Shown: piece by piece, positions 46,931 through 58,954 of the stretch
How the letters are laid out: each line of letters opens with the position of its first letter
Numbering within the stretch: position 1 is the stretch's first letter
Assembly: GCA_037176885.1 (NCBI GenBank)
Contig: JAWWNJ010000010.1
Location: forward strand, 62,001 to 126,000
Length of the DNA: 64,000 bases
Source of the DNA: Favolaschia claudopus
Taxonomy: Eukaryota > Basidiomycota > Agaricomycetes > Agaricales > Mycenaceae
Direction of reading: 5' to 3'
Made by a program: the position numbers and the translations under genes
The notes under the pieces: model-generated
What the model saw: the letters and a program-made list of their open reading frames with translations, nothing else
The model's database searches: none
What the model was told of the DNA's origin: nothing

Positions 46931-49694
46931 GGTGTGAGCATGACGGTTTCTGTTGCGGTGTTCAGGCAGATAGAAATATAGAAGATAACGTAGACGATAA
47001 AGTATCAAAAGAGAAGGATTTTTGAGGATTTTCGGCGGTTTATAGGAGGAGAGGCGAAGGCGAAGAAGCGCATAATTTCCCTCGGGGAGGGGCGGGCGTT
47101 GAAAACATCAGAGTATGTAGCCTCAGAGACTCTTCACATTGCTGCGATAATCTGGCGAGATTCTCGATACGTCGGACCGACTCGAGTCGGACGAGCGGGT
47201 GAAGTCAGCGGTACCTGGCGACTGTGAGGCGTGGATTTGGTCAAAGAGTAGAATAAGCTTGAGATGGGAGGTGTTGGCGGTGGCCAGCGCAGCGCACAGT
47301 GACGAAGGAGCTAGACAGGCGGCGAGTCGAGTCGTCGCCGTCGCTGACGTGGCCGACGTCAAGAGACAAACGTGGGAACCAATCACGTTGCTTCCCTTCG
47401 GCCATGTCTCGGCGACCCTTCCTTGTCTTCAACCACCACCACCTCAAAGTCGCACGTCCCGTGCGTTCAACCGCAAGTTAGCAAGCAACAGTTGAATCGT
47501 TCGTTGCGAAAGGAAGTTGATTCAATCAATGTCCCTGGACTCCACGAATTATTTCCCCAGTTTGAATCGCATCGAACTACTAAGTACGTTGTCTCAAGGC
47601 GCGTCGGAGACTCTTGTATATCTTCAACAGCTCTGACGTTACCAGGTGACTCGAGGCTGAAATCCGTCTCGTTCGAGTCGTTCCATCTCGAGCCGAAAAT
47701 ACTTAGACTGGTATCTGACGCTTTATACTCATTTTATTCAAGCTTCCACGCGATTGCAACGCTACATCGTTTCAACCATCCAAGACTATATCCAATTGAT
47801 TGCCCGCCATTCACGCAGTTGAATGCCTTGCCAGAATAGGAAGCCCACCCCTTGTATACGCTAAATGGTCGGATGTGCGGGGTTCGACTCTCCGCGGTGG
47901 GGTGTGCACGTATTCTTGGGTTTTGGTTTTTCGTATGTCGCTATAGAATATGACTGGATCGTCCCAGCTAACTCATTGTTGGACGAAGCGCATTTACTGT
48001 AATCTCAACACTCACTCGCAATCTTTCTTTCTCGGCATACATCAAGTCTGCGTGGGCGGGATTCCTGATAATTAGAAAATGTTTGTCCCTTTGCATTCTG
48101 GTTCTTACCTGGCCCAGTAAATAGCTCCGTCTCCTACCTACCAAATCAAGCTTGAATCGCTGAGCGGAGGGGAAGGACACAGCAGCGAGGTTCAATTCCT
48201 CGGTGTGTCGTTAGGTAAATGAAGTGGCCTTTTTCCACACCATCCCTACAGGTGAATTGTTGATATACCCCTCTCCTTTCCGATAGCCCGTAGAGGATAA
48301 GTATGTTATAATCGCTCATCTTATCTTTCAACTCCACTGATCACCAGCAAGCAATAAATTTCTGCGCGATATGGCTGTCTTCCCGGATGGTAGGGAAATT
48401 ACTTGGAATAATTGAGTATGTGGAAGGTAGAGATTCTTGACGGCATAAAGAGATGAGATGAGATGACAGAGAGGACAAGTATTTAGTAGGCATCTATGCG
48501 AGAAATTTCGCTGCGAACCGCGGACGTGAATTATGCGGCTCGCCAGGCTGCGATGAGTAGTATTACCTGAACGATTAATATTTCTTGTCTTCGCAGATGT
48601 AGAGTTCAATAAATATCTTTGACATGACACACCTTGAATGGAAATTATGAAAAAATATCAACTAAGTAATCAATATCAACCTACCGTGTATCCAGCGACG
48701 CAGAGTGGAGGGAGGAACACACCGTCGTTGAAGCATATATACGTGACTGAGTACTAGTACTCGGATAACGACAACGACGGATTCTGCACAATGAAAGTTT
48801 GAAGTGACGGTGGATTGGGAATTTAAATATCGAGGTGAAAGATTTCGAAGAGGGGAAGAGGCGGAAGATCACTCACTACAGGGCGCAGTCTCTAGCTATT
48901 GTTGCTTGCTTTAATATTCGGCTGCCAGTGCCTGAAGCGTTGCCTAATACCAACCTCCGAGTCATGAATTTACATAACCTCCAACGAAGTTCTATACTAT
49001 GTATATAGGCCAAAGCCAAAGCGTGAGCAGCGCGGCTCCAGCAGAGATTTACATACGGAGGATCGGGCGTTGGCGTTGATTAAATCTAAAATCGAGAGTC
49101 ACGTTGAAGGCAACGTTAATGCTGAAAGAGTCGAAGCAGTCGTCGTCGATGGGAGTGCGCATGGTCAAGTAAGCGAAGAGGTAAGCCTCACAGGCATCGA
49201 TTCGTCGATTCGTGCAGTATTAGGTGGTGAAGGCCGGCGAGGGCAGATAGTAGCCTGAGAGGCATTGCGCAAGGCCGCCTCCCGAGTGGTATTATGCCAG
49301 AATGCTCTAGGTACGCAGTCCGATAGGGGCTAGCGCTGACGGTATGATACGGGAAAGAGTCATAGCAAGGGATTCGCTGCCTCGAAGTCTGCCACACCTG
49401 TTGAGCGCGGGATTCGCCCGAAGCTTACCGTATCTCGGAGCCTCCACTCTCGATTGGATTGAATGTTAGCAGATTTTTATCGTCACCGACGAAAATGATT
49501 CAGACGGGAAGCAGACTTCAGATGAGATCTTGAAGTTGCATGAAGACGGCGTGCTTTCTCCAAAACTTGAAAGCCAAGAGGACCGCGCTGCGCTGGTACA
49601 TAATACAGACTCAAGCTTAGCGTCTGAATCACAATCTGAATACTTATGGCAGAGATTTCGTTTGCTGAGGACTCATGATCAAATGGCGGCGCAA
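46931..49694. other. Long intergenic stretch with tRNA-like relics
   Basis: No gene is recognised. At 47844-47902 a GCGGGGTTCGACTCTCCGC T-arm is bracketed by CCCACC and GGTGGG arms, which looks like a truncated tRNA-like sequence. A hairpin around GAGGTTCAATTCCTC lies at 48176-48212. ORFs at 47199-47839 are without motifs. Confidence 0.45.
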
Positions 49695-49877
49695 GTGTCG
49701 TTGAGTAACCGGGGTATGAGCTTGCGTAACGGTAGATCAGGTACAGCGTCGAAAGGTGCGGCCCAGAGTGAGTGAGCGTTGAGTCGACGATGACCGAGCA
49801 GGAGAAGAGACGATGCGTGAGAATGTTTGGATCCAAGCTGATCGACAAGCAACCAGCAACACGTCGTTCCTCTGACC

Positions 49878-50494
49878 GACTTGCCTACATTCCGCCGCTG
49901 ATGTGACATCCAAATAAGGAAATTTGATGGCAGCCAACTTCTCAGCGAAATTCAGCATCTGCCAATTCCTTGTCCTTCATTTGCGCGAAGGGGACCAACC
50001 ATTCGCGGCCCTCCCCTCCCTCGCTGCGCTCGGGGGGTCCCCCAAGCCGGGCCGCTCAGGTTGGCACTCTAAAGCCTCGTTCGCGCGAATCCTTCTGTTC
50101 CTCACCCCCACACCCCCCCGAACCCTAACCACCTAACCCTAAGCCTTAACCCTAACCAAGTACCTAACCCAGCATTCTTTTGGCCTTCGGCAGTGTTTTT
50201 TTGAGGGAAGCAAACCCTAACCACTTAACCAGGAATTTTTTGGCCTTCGGCATTGACAAAAAAATTCTTGGTACACTCAGGAATCGAACCCGAAAACTAC
50301 TTGTGCAGCATAAACCCATGATGACCATTAAAACCTTCACACCAACTGGTAGTTGCTGGTATGTGTTTTTTTTCCGTCCACATTGTGTCTATCGTAGTCC
50401 CCATCAAAATATACTGAGATATCTGATCAGTGAGAACAGCCACCATCAAATTCCCTTTTTCAGGTGTCACATCAGCGGCGGAATGTCAAGAGTG
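49878..50494. mobile_element. 617-bp TIR element with 8-bp target duplication
   Basis: The subterminal inverted repeats are nearly perfect over about 22 bp: CATTCCGCCGCTGATGTGACA at 49887-49907 is mirrored at about 50463-50485. An 8-bp duplication CTCTGACC flanks the element at 49870-49877 and 50495-50502. The paralogous repeat at about 59150 has a single CTATGACC followed directly by the continuing repeat sequence, that is, an empty site. The interior holds telomere-like repeats and two TTTTGGCCTTCGGC motifs but no ORF. The 8-bp duplication suggests hAT mobilisation. Confidence 0.8.
50121..50230. repeat. Interstitial telomere-like repeats
   Basis: Degenerate CCCTAA units (AACCCTAACC, ACCTAACCCTAA, TTAACCCTAACC, and AAACCCTAACC further on) match the fungal telomere unit TTAGGG in reverse. 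They lie inside the TIR element. Confidence 0.7.
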
Positions 50495-51510
50495 CTCTGA
50501 CCGTCCACCATCGCCGTCGCCGACTCCACTCATTCGTTCTTGGTCGCCAAGAAACGTCGTCACCAATCCATGAAGCTCCCAAATACTCTCCGCCCCTCTC
50601 CCACGCTAGGAACACTAGCCAGCCATCTCGGTTAAAGGTTTTACGCCCATTTGAAGATTTTTTTGCGCTGGAGGGCGGGATGCAGTACTTACTCGGCCAC
50701 CGACGACGTCGAGTGGATGGGATGGCATTGGATAGACGGCTCCTAAGCGGTACTCTGCGCTCGAGGGGGATTCGAATACGGTGCGTGTTTATGCTAGGGA
50801 CTCGAGCGCGACGGCTGACTTCAGAATCATTTCTTGTTACTACCTTCCAGCTATCTATCTACACTACTGCTTCACCGCGACCTCGACACACAACCCATAT
50901 CCCGACCCCTCTTGCCTACATCCCGGGCGACTTTCCAGCTCCGTCTTCCACTAGATGTCGCTCCACAATATATATCCTTCTCGACTTGCCGACCCTGCCG
51001 TCTCCGAGTCGTAGACTTGCTTCGTCTGAGCATCCACGCGCTCGGAAGACGACTGCTCCCTCTCCGCGTCGCTCTTTATAAGTACCTCCACCGACGACGA
51101 GGACTCGGTGTGATGCAATCCGCATGCACCTCCGGCCCTCCTTCTGACTCCTTTCCACAGCTACCTTTTCTTCCCCTTCCTCGCCGCTCGTCCCCTTCTG
51201 CCTTCCCTGCGCCTCGCTGAACGACTCCACTCTCCGTCGACAACGACAACGACCACAAGCACTCACAGCGGCTCGTCAAGGCGAAGAGTGACTCGATTGG
51301 CAGCGCATATTAGGAATAGGAATGGGATTGAAGATGAGGGCGGGTTTTTTCTCAGACCATCACAGCGTAAGCACCTCACTTCACCTTCCTCTCTCTGATA
51401 TCTCATCCCATCTCTCCTCAGGCATGCACCGTCTATATGTGCGGATAATGGATCCGCCCTGATATCTGCGGGAGAACGTTTGGAATCGCAATTGATTGTA
51501 TACCTGCTTG

Positions 51511-53420
51511 GTGCGTAACGTATATTCGTATTCGTCGTTTTCTTCACTAACTAGTACTCCTCCGCTCTCTCTCTAGACAGACGGACGCATTCGCTTGAAA
51601 CTACACAGCTTCGTTTAGTGCGATAACTTTTCCTTCGGCGACGGCACCAAGCACGTTCGCCGCGGTGGTGTGGTGTGGGATTCCGCCTGCACCTCCTCCA
51701 CCGTCGCCGTCGAGACTTAAGCCTTCGTTTCCCCTTCGACACGCCTCTCTCTCCCGACTCGTTTCGTCGTCGCCTCCTACCCACCGCGGCTCGCACCAGC
51801 CTACTCCTCGTCCCTCGCGCCACCTACTCCTCCTGCCTCCTTCCACCGTCCACCCCTCTCGCCCCGCCTCTCTCTCGACTCGTTCCGTTCCGTTCCCTTG
51901 CTCGAATGCGGCACGCGTTTCCGTGGTCTTCGGGAGACCATGGGCAGCGTAGATTTGGTGGCGCTTCTCATTAGTCGTAGGCACGGCGCCGGCTATTTCG
52001 CGGGGCCCGTCACTCTACCTCCGCCGTCACCTTCACCTGCATCGTCGTCGACGGTGTGGCTTCTCGGTTTCATCGTCGCCGTCTCCGAACCCCTGTTACG
52101 ATCGCCCGCGACAAAAATCGCCTCTTCCTTCACCCGACGAAGCACGAGGATTCGACCACCGCTGCAAATGCATGCCTGTCCGCCTCGTTCTTGACATCTC
52201 ACTCAATTCGAGCGGGCAGCGCGGTGACATCTTTCGCCTCGATGTGTGCGCCGGCCCCGCCGTCTCTGGTTGGGGGTATTCGTGGGAGGGAGAGAGGATT
52301 CCGCCCTCATCGGTGTGGATGTTGCTGGTATGAAGGCGCCTTGCCCCTTCGTCGTCAAGTTTGGGGAGCGGCACGGATTTCGTCCCCAGTACCCGTGTAT
52401 CAGCGTCCTATCGCCTTCGATTGACGCGTCGTGGATGCGTTCTCTCTTGTGGAGTTGGGCGTCGGTTTGGTGGGTACTCCCCCTCCTCCGTCTCCGAGTC
52501 TACTCTGCCGGCGTCATCTCTCCTTGTTCGCGGTGTGAGTGTGCGTAGCGCCTACACCGCTCATCCCCCCGCGTCAACGCCATAGATGCGATTGTTCGCC
52601 TGCTCATCGACGAGGCGGCACTCCACATAAACTCTGTGCTCCTGCTCCACTTCCTCTGGATGGACCTTCTTTCGGTCTCCGCTGCGCCTGCGCATACCCT
52701 CCTCGCTGCTCTTTCCGCGCGCCGACGCCGTGGATGCGGTCATTCACAGACTTGTCGAGGAAGCCTCCGTGTGGCAGTGCTCCGCGCTCCCCACTCGTTT
52801 GCTCGATATGTTCTCCACGACATCGCTCTAGGTTGGCGGAGCGGGTGTGCGTGGTGCTTCTGCTCCTTATACCTCGAGGTCGCCGTCTGAGCTTCAGGCA
52901 TCCGCCTACGCAGAGTCAGTCGGCCATCGAGTCTTGGCGCCGCCCCTCCCGACAAATTTTCTCGAAATCCTACAAACGACATCCTTCTTGGTTTGCGGTG
53001 TGGATGCCCATCCTCTTCGCACTGCTCGTGCTGCATTGTCAATGTCGTGCATGTAGCATTTGCATGCTCATCGACGAAGCCTCCGCCTGGCAGCACCGCC
53101 ACTCCCGACTCGTTTGTTCGCTATTTTCGCAACGACATTTCTCTTCGTTGGCGCTGTGTGAGCGCATACCGTTTGTGCTGCTTCTACCCCACCGCCGACA
53201 TCTTGGATGCGTCCGCGCACTCACTGCCGCTGTCCCCGTCGTCGACGTAGAGTGTCTAAATGGGGATATTCGCGATGCGGCTCTTGCGATGCGTAATCAG
53301 CTTTTCTCTTTCCTTGCGACGGTGGTTCCCGGGGAGGCGTTAAGGTTGCAGAGGGTGGTCACGGTGGTGGCCTTGGCGGTGGCGGCAGGGGCGTGGATGA
53401 CCTCGTTGGCGACGGCATAG
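51511..53420 (+). repeat. GC-rich degenerate tandem-repeat region with chance ORFs
   Basis: Pyrimidine/GC-rich sequence in which related blocks recur. For example, GAAGCCTCCGYSTGGCAG followed by CCACTCSCGACTCGTTTG-like sequence is at about 52750 and 53075 (a spacing near 320 bp), with weaker relatives at about 51750 and 51870. A 293-aa ORF (52539-53420) and overlapping frames on both strands are rich in Arg/Pro/Cys and look compositional rather than coding. Confidence 0.5.
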
Positions 53421-53834
53421 GTCGGGAGGTGGCTTCATGATGAGCATGTTTTGAGCGTCTAGTGGCAGTGTCAAAGAGGCAAGGAATAGTTTTGTCCGTC
53501 GCCGCTTTCCGCAACGGAAACTACTAAGCTATGAGACCGCAGAGGTCCCAATGAGGAACGGGCTTGGATGTGAAGGCAACCATTCTCGAGCCGAGCTGAT
53601 GTGTACCCCACGGTCGAATCTCGGTCTCGTTTATCGTCGGCACTGAAAAGGTTTAAATCTGTCTCTATATGTACATTCGCTTACTATACTCGAATCGATA
53701 GCAAACTGTAAGTTATCTGGTGATTTCATGCAGGAAGATCGGTAAATACAGTACTGCAGTACGCTCCTCGCGAGCTCGGCACGTCGATTGTCAGTCTTTT
53801 AGACTTTTCCCCGTCAATACATTGTTCAGTTACT
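53421..53834. other. Spacer, no gene
   Basis: Nothing recognisable; the 3' side of the following minus-strand gene. Confidence 0.5.
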
Positions 53835-56797
53835 TCAGTATTCAATTAGTCGCGCCCTTTTCGCCATGCTAGCAGACTCGTAGTTCGGGTCCTCGTCTTC
53901 CGCGCGGCGTTTTCGCGAATCGAAAGGACCTCCATTTCCAGAGTCGCCTATGGGGTCGAAGGGCGACGTTTGGAAGAGTCCGTTGCTGGCAGTGCTGTCC
54001 CAGGTTTGAACTTGTGGCAGTGGTGCGTCGAATAAATCAAAGCTCCAATTTTGGTCGTCCCATACGGTATCTCCAGGGTCGCCTATGAAATTGCAGGGCA
54101 ATGTTTGGAACGTTCCGTTGCCGTCCCATGTTGGAACTTGTGGCAGCTGTGCTTCGAATGGGCCGAAGCTCCAAATTTGGTCGCCCCGATTTGAAATGGT
54201 GGTTGGCGGGAACAGATCCCATGCAGAGCCGCTCTGTGATGGCAACGTCGTCAAAAACTCTTCTGCTTCCGGGTCAACCGGGTGATAGGAAGTGGGCCAG
54301 AGCAAAGAATCCGCCAGAGGAACGAAGGACGCCGATGTTGAAACTGACCCGGTGAATTCGCCTGTTTCGTTGAATGCTGTGAAATCAATGTCGGGAGTGA
54401 TATCTGTGCCTACAGAAACAAAATTCACTTCCTGAGATTTCAATGCATACTTTTCCTACCATCCAAGAAATCCATCATGTCATGGCCTTCTTCGCCAGTA
54501 TTACCGCCTTCCCTGCCTGGCTCTGTGGCATTTGCCCTTTCTTTGGCAGAGACAGATTCTAGGGCTTTGATTAGGAAAAGACCACCGAGACACTGGTCAG
54601 GAAGGTGAACTCACCTTCCACAATAAGAGGCTCCTCATCCGAAAATAATTCATAAAATGGCTCGTTCAGCTCGACTGCCATATCCCGACTATATGGATTG
54701 AATCCTTTCCTCTCGTGAAAATCACACAGACCCTCGTATGCAAACTCGTCCCACGACTTAACCTCAATTTCGATAGAAGAATGGATGGTCGGGAAACCAA
54801 GTTCAGTAGCTTTCTTTTCGTCCAATTTTTCCGCACCAGAGGGATCCAGGGACCAATACCAAGGGCACTTCGGGCATTTAAAGGTGGCTGGTCCTGTTAG
54901 AAAGTCTTGTGATGGGCACATGAACAAGTAGCCTTCCGGTGAAGGGTTGGAGTGTTTTCTGGGTCGCCGTAGCTCAACTGTGACGCGAATACGTGCCACA
55001 AAGACTGGAAAGAAAATCAAAAAGTTAGTATAACATTAGCCAGGGTCCGAAAAGTTGTGTACCGTATCTGTCGAGATCAGATTCGACATCCAGAAGAGCA
55101 AAGATGTGATTTGCCTGACTCATCCAAGCACTTCGCGTGGAACGATCGATGAAAAAATATTGTACACAGAACTGGTCGCCCTGTGTCACTTCAGAGTACG
55201 AAATTCTACCAAGTATATCTGATAGTAAATGCCAAGCAGTCACTAAAGGAACAGACTTTCTTACCTTGTGAAACCACAATCACTGTCATAATCCACATAA
55301 TTATGTCCCCAGAAAACCCTGGTTAACACACCGGTGATCTCACGATCAGAGCGAAGCTGCGGGAGAGCCACCACTTGAAGCGAGCTATTATCGCCAGCAG
55401 TGCAATAAATACCACCAAAATGCGCTGTATCAGTGGAAGAAATTGGTATGTTTATTGGCAGCGAAGACTTCCATGCGTAGATGAATTTATGGCATTGATC
55501 CAATGTCAGAGTTTTCACGATGTAGCTGAGGTTTGATGGAGACAGGATTTCCACGGGAGATAGTGGCTCAGCTAGGTTCTCAGAAAATAGTGATATGGTC
55601 CAGCTAAGATCAAAATCACGATCACTTTCGAGGTCAATGCAAAGGCGGCCGTTAGAACGATTTATGAGCAGACCAACCCGATCTGGCTAGTACACCAGAT
55701 GTCAATGGAAGAGTTCAGCTGGATAGCTCACTCACCATGTTACAGCCAAAATTGGAGTCAAGGTAAAAGTCAACTTCCTTAGCCAGGGTCAACATGAATC
55801 TAAACTCTACAAATGGGCGCTTACATTGCGATCATGGTGCTGCGGCAAATTAGAATATGTGCTATACATCAATGCAGCACGTACCGCATATACATAAACA
55901 TAACATTCTAAGATTGGAGAGTGGCAATAGTCGAGCGAAAAATCATCGAATCGAATCAAATCTACACAAATCTTCAAGACCATGCAACAGTTTACTGGAT
56001 TAGATTCGTACGCACCGGCGCCGTGAAAGACGGCGACCCAAGTATTTCGACACCGCACAGTCCCGTAGAGCTGGAGAATGGATTCGTGCCTATTCAATGT
56101 TCAGAGCTTGGCCGTGACGATAACTTGGTGTGAAATACCGAATATCCATACATCTGTCGACCTCTTCTTTCCACTCCTAAAACATCAATCATGAATCAGT
56201 CTTCATCCCAGGGATTGAACTTGCCCTTTCTGCGTTGTCGCCTTGATAGGTTGCGACAGTGAACTCGCAGCTGCCAATCTTGGCAGAACGAACGATTCGA
56301 ACACTGCATCGCTTCCGTCCAAAATGCACTTGATCGGCTTTTGGACCATCCACATATAATTGACGCTGTAAAAATAAATCTCCCAGCGGAATGCGTCGAA
56401 AATCTGGCATAACTTTCACCTCTAGCGCACGATATGATAGAAGAAAACCCACTGAAATCATCTTGTGAATCCGGTTCGCCAGAATCATTCACGCGGCCTG
56501 ATATCGTGTCAGTAACAGCCTTCCACGGTGGTCGTTGAACTGACACTGACCTACACGAACTTTGACAACGGTGGTTTTGCTTTTGAAATTCAAACGCGGT
56601 CCCTGGCCAGTGCCACCTGTACCGCCATGCTGGCCAGCTCTTCCGCCTGGGCCACCTCTTCCTCCTGAAACTATGTACGCATTAGCAAAGTCGAATATTA
56701 GCTCGGTGATACCAGTACGCGCACCATTGACCGTTGTCATGAGGCTGCCAGAGAGTGTGCTATCAAGAGCTTCGTATTCGCTATCGTCAGAGTCCAT
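53835..56797 (-). CDS. Kinase-like orphan protein with glycine-rich N-terminal motif
   Basis: The start at 56797 (MDSDDSEYEALDSTLSG) and the stop at 53835 bound about ten exons; only some borders are certain. The N-terminal exon has a glycine-rich segment (SGGRGGPGGRAGQHGGTGGT) that I recall from the start of many agaricomycete orphan and NACHT proteins. Next come RIVRSAKIGSCEFTVATYQG and a downstream LQLYGTVRCRNTWVAVFHG. These resemble the VxRA-AxI and HPNIxQxxG regions of a protein-kinase N-lobe without clear catalytic residues. Middle exons (RVGLLINRSNGRLCIDLES, GGIYCTAGDN, QFCVQYFFIDRSTRSAW, and a CxxC segment FKCPKCPWYW) follow. The last exon of 202 residues has two FETLPCNFIGDPGDTV-like acidic repeats and a basic KRRAEDEDP end. 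I infer a pseudokinase-like role. Confidence 0.6.
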
Positions 56798-58954
56798 GGT
56801 GGTGAGGCAGTGGTGGGGAGAGGCAGAAATCAGAGAAGTAAGCGAGAGACGCTCGCAGCCACCGAGCATTTAATGTTCCAGTTAAGAATAGTGAACATAC
56901 AGCCTCATTGCAGCCGCATGGGACTCGGAGTCAGAGCTGTAAATCGGCGTTTATGAATCAAGTTCAAGCAACCATGAAATGTTTGGATGGGCGTTATCGA
57001 GCGAGGTCGTTGGTCGATAAGTTGTTAACGACACGCTGAAACTCGCCTTTGAGTAATGGAAGACTTGAGAGCTATGTTCAAAGAGGATTTTAACTCTGTA
57101 GAACGGGGACGAACAAGGCTGTGGTATCGAAACATAGGACAGTTGATTATTTAAACGTCTGGGGCAGTGGAGGGAGGTACGCACGTGTATTTCGCGGTCT
57201 GGAATATATATAGAGAATGAGTTTGTTTGTGGCGTTTGGCCGAGGGCACACATTGCAGCCGCATATGAGTCGAAGCTGTAGAACGGGCGCTGGAAGGTTA
57301 ATAGAAATTTGATGCTGTTAAGTGTATTGTATTTTTGAAAGAAAGACCAAGTCGAGTTTTCTTGAGCGAGGATCCTGACTCTGAGGAGCCGGACCACATA
57401 TTAATCTGGCGTGAAGAAACATCGAACCATTGATTATTCAGATGTCTGGGGTGGAGAGAGGTACACACGTGTATTCAGCGTTGCGGAATAGAGAATGCGT
57501 TCCTTGTGGCGTTTGGCTGAGGGCACGCATTGCAGCCGCATGTGAGTCGAAGCTGTAGAACCAGCGCTCGAACCTTGATAGGAAGTTGATGTTGACTGTG
57601 TTGGATTTTTGAATGACGAAACCGAGTTTTGTTGAACGAGAATTCTGATTCTGAAAAGCTGGGCTAGACAGTGATCTGGGGTGTTGTTATTGATTAGATT
57701 AGATACAGCTTCGGACCATGACTCACAACGGACAGTTCAAGTATTCAGTAGATACACGGAGAACCTTCTAGATACTATTCTGTACAGTATATAAGCAGCC
57801 TGTAATTTCCCTGCTAGAGCATCTGATTGCTCTAAAGCAGCATTCCAACCAACATTGCTATTGCAATCATATTCTACCTCTACCTCTGATCTCGCCCTCC
57901 TCACTTAATCTACAACATGGGGTATTGAAACATCAAATCGTCGATTATTTAAAAGTTCAAATCTCTGGGGTAGTGGACGGAGATACGCACGCGGATCCCG
58001 CGTTGCGAGATAGATAACGACTTCGTTTGCGTTGCCATGCGGGAAGACTTGGGAATTTGGAAACAACTGGCACCGTCGCGACGTCTTAAAATCTAGTATT
58101 CAGATTTGAAACATCCAGGACGACACTAAGTTAGGGCGATTTTAAAATTAGTCTAGCTCCCGGAGAATTGTTTTCGGAGGACAAGCACCATTATTGCCAG
58201 GAACTCGCAAGCTTTAATGAAACGGCGGGCGCATTGACCTCATTCGAGGTTAAGCATTACATACCTGACAGACAAGGCAGCTGATGCGAGCGCCGCCTAT
58301 ATAACCTTCGCAAACGTCACAATTGACCCTACACATAACCGTTTATATTATTATTTGCCGTGCGTTAAGATTTTGCAACAGACATACCCTTCATGATTTG
58401 TAGTGATTTGTAGTTGCCTGAATGCGCTGCTCGGCGAGTGAATGATAAAACCGACTGAAGGGGGATGGTCAGCACCATACATCGCGACATCGAAAATATT
58501 TTCACGGACACGCAATGTTTGTCAAGCCCAGAGTAGCCGAGTCTGAAGTCAAGGCAGTCGGTGTCGGTCAAGTGTCGGTGATGGGAGAAGACAAGATGAG
58601 AATGTTTGGATAACAGTGGTTTTATGATTCGCTGTTGATGTCCAGACTGAGCATCTCATGAATGTTACGACTACTTTCTGCTTACTGGGTTAAGGAATCT
58701 AACACTAGCTGTCGTATTCCAGACTGAAGGACTGGTGCCAGCACACTGAGAGTCAGAGAAGGGAAGGAAGAGCAGATGTTTCGGCGAGTCTGAGAGTCGG
58801 TCAGTCATGAATTTTTGAAATTCTAGCGAGATATTTGTTGCCTTCGAGGCTGTAAATGCTTGCCTTCTCCAGTGATTTCCTTGCACGTTGCTGATTTCTC
58901 GACTTTATCGCTGATGACGGAACGTCGGAAATGCCGCCCGAGGTTGCATTCGTG
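56798..58954. other. Intergenic region with tandem repeats
   Basis: Beyond the tandem array at 57131-58045, no gene is recognised in this region. Around 57,700-57,900 there is AT-rich promoter-like sequence (TATATAAGC) without a clear ORF after it. Confidence 0.45.
57131..58045. repeat. Direct tandem repeat of about 280 bp (two full units, one partial)
   Basis: Unit 1 (about 57131-57420) and unit 2 (about 57421-57690) share ATCGAACCATTGATTATT-like starts, GTCTGGGGyrGTGGA, ACGCACGTGTATT, GTGGCGTTTGGC, GGGCACrCATTGCAGCCGC, GAGTCGAAGCTGTAGAAC and a final TTCTGAYTCTGA segment. A partial third unit is at about 57925-58045. A short related GCAGCCGCATG piece lies at about 56910. Confidence 0.75.

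Larger units (their letters stand above)
49695..51510 (+). repeat. Dispersed repeat, copy 1 (carries a TIR insertion)
   Basis: Direct-orientation similarity to 58955-60275. Shared landmarks are GGTATGAGCTTGCGTA, AGCTGATCGACAA, CACCATCGCCG with CGTCACCAAT, CCACCGACGACGT with GGATGGGATGG, GTTTATGCTAGGGA, TTCCAGCTATCTA, and a distal TCATCTCATCC-type segment. It is about 1.2 kb without the 617-bp insertion at 49878-50494. No clear protein was found, so it may be a non-autonomous or decayed transposon. Confidence 0.7.

Noticed and set aside
48176..48212. Possible tRNA ending GAGGTTCAATTCCTCGGTGTGTC
   Set aside because: Upstream sequence lacks the matching acceptor and D-arm; the local pairing is a simple hairpin.
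50464..51081. 205-aa ORF in the dispersed repeat
   Set aside because: The matching frame is not kept in the second copy at 59.1-60.1 kb, so coding constraint is unlikely.
52539..53420. 293-aa plus-strand ORF
   Set aside because: It lies in GC-rich degenerate tandem repeats with several overlapping long frames; length is explained by low stop-codon density.
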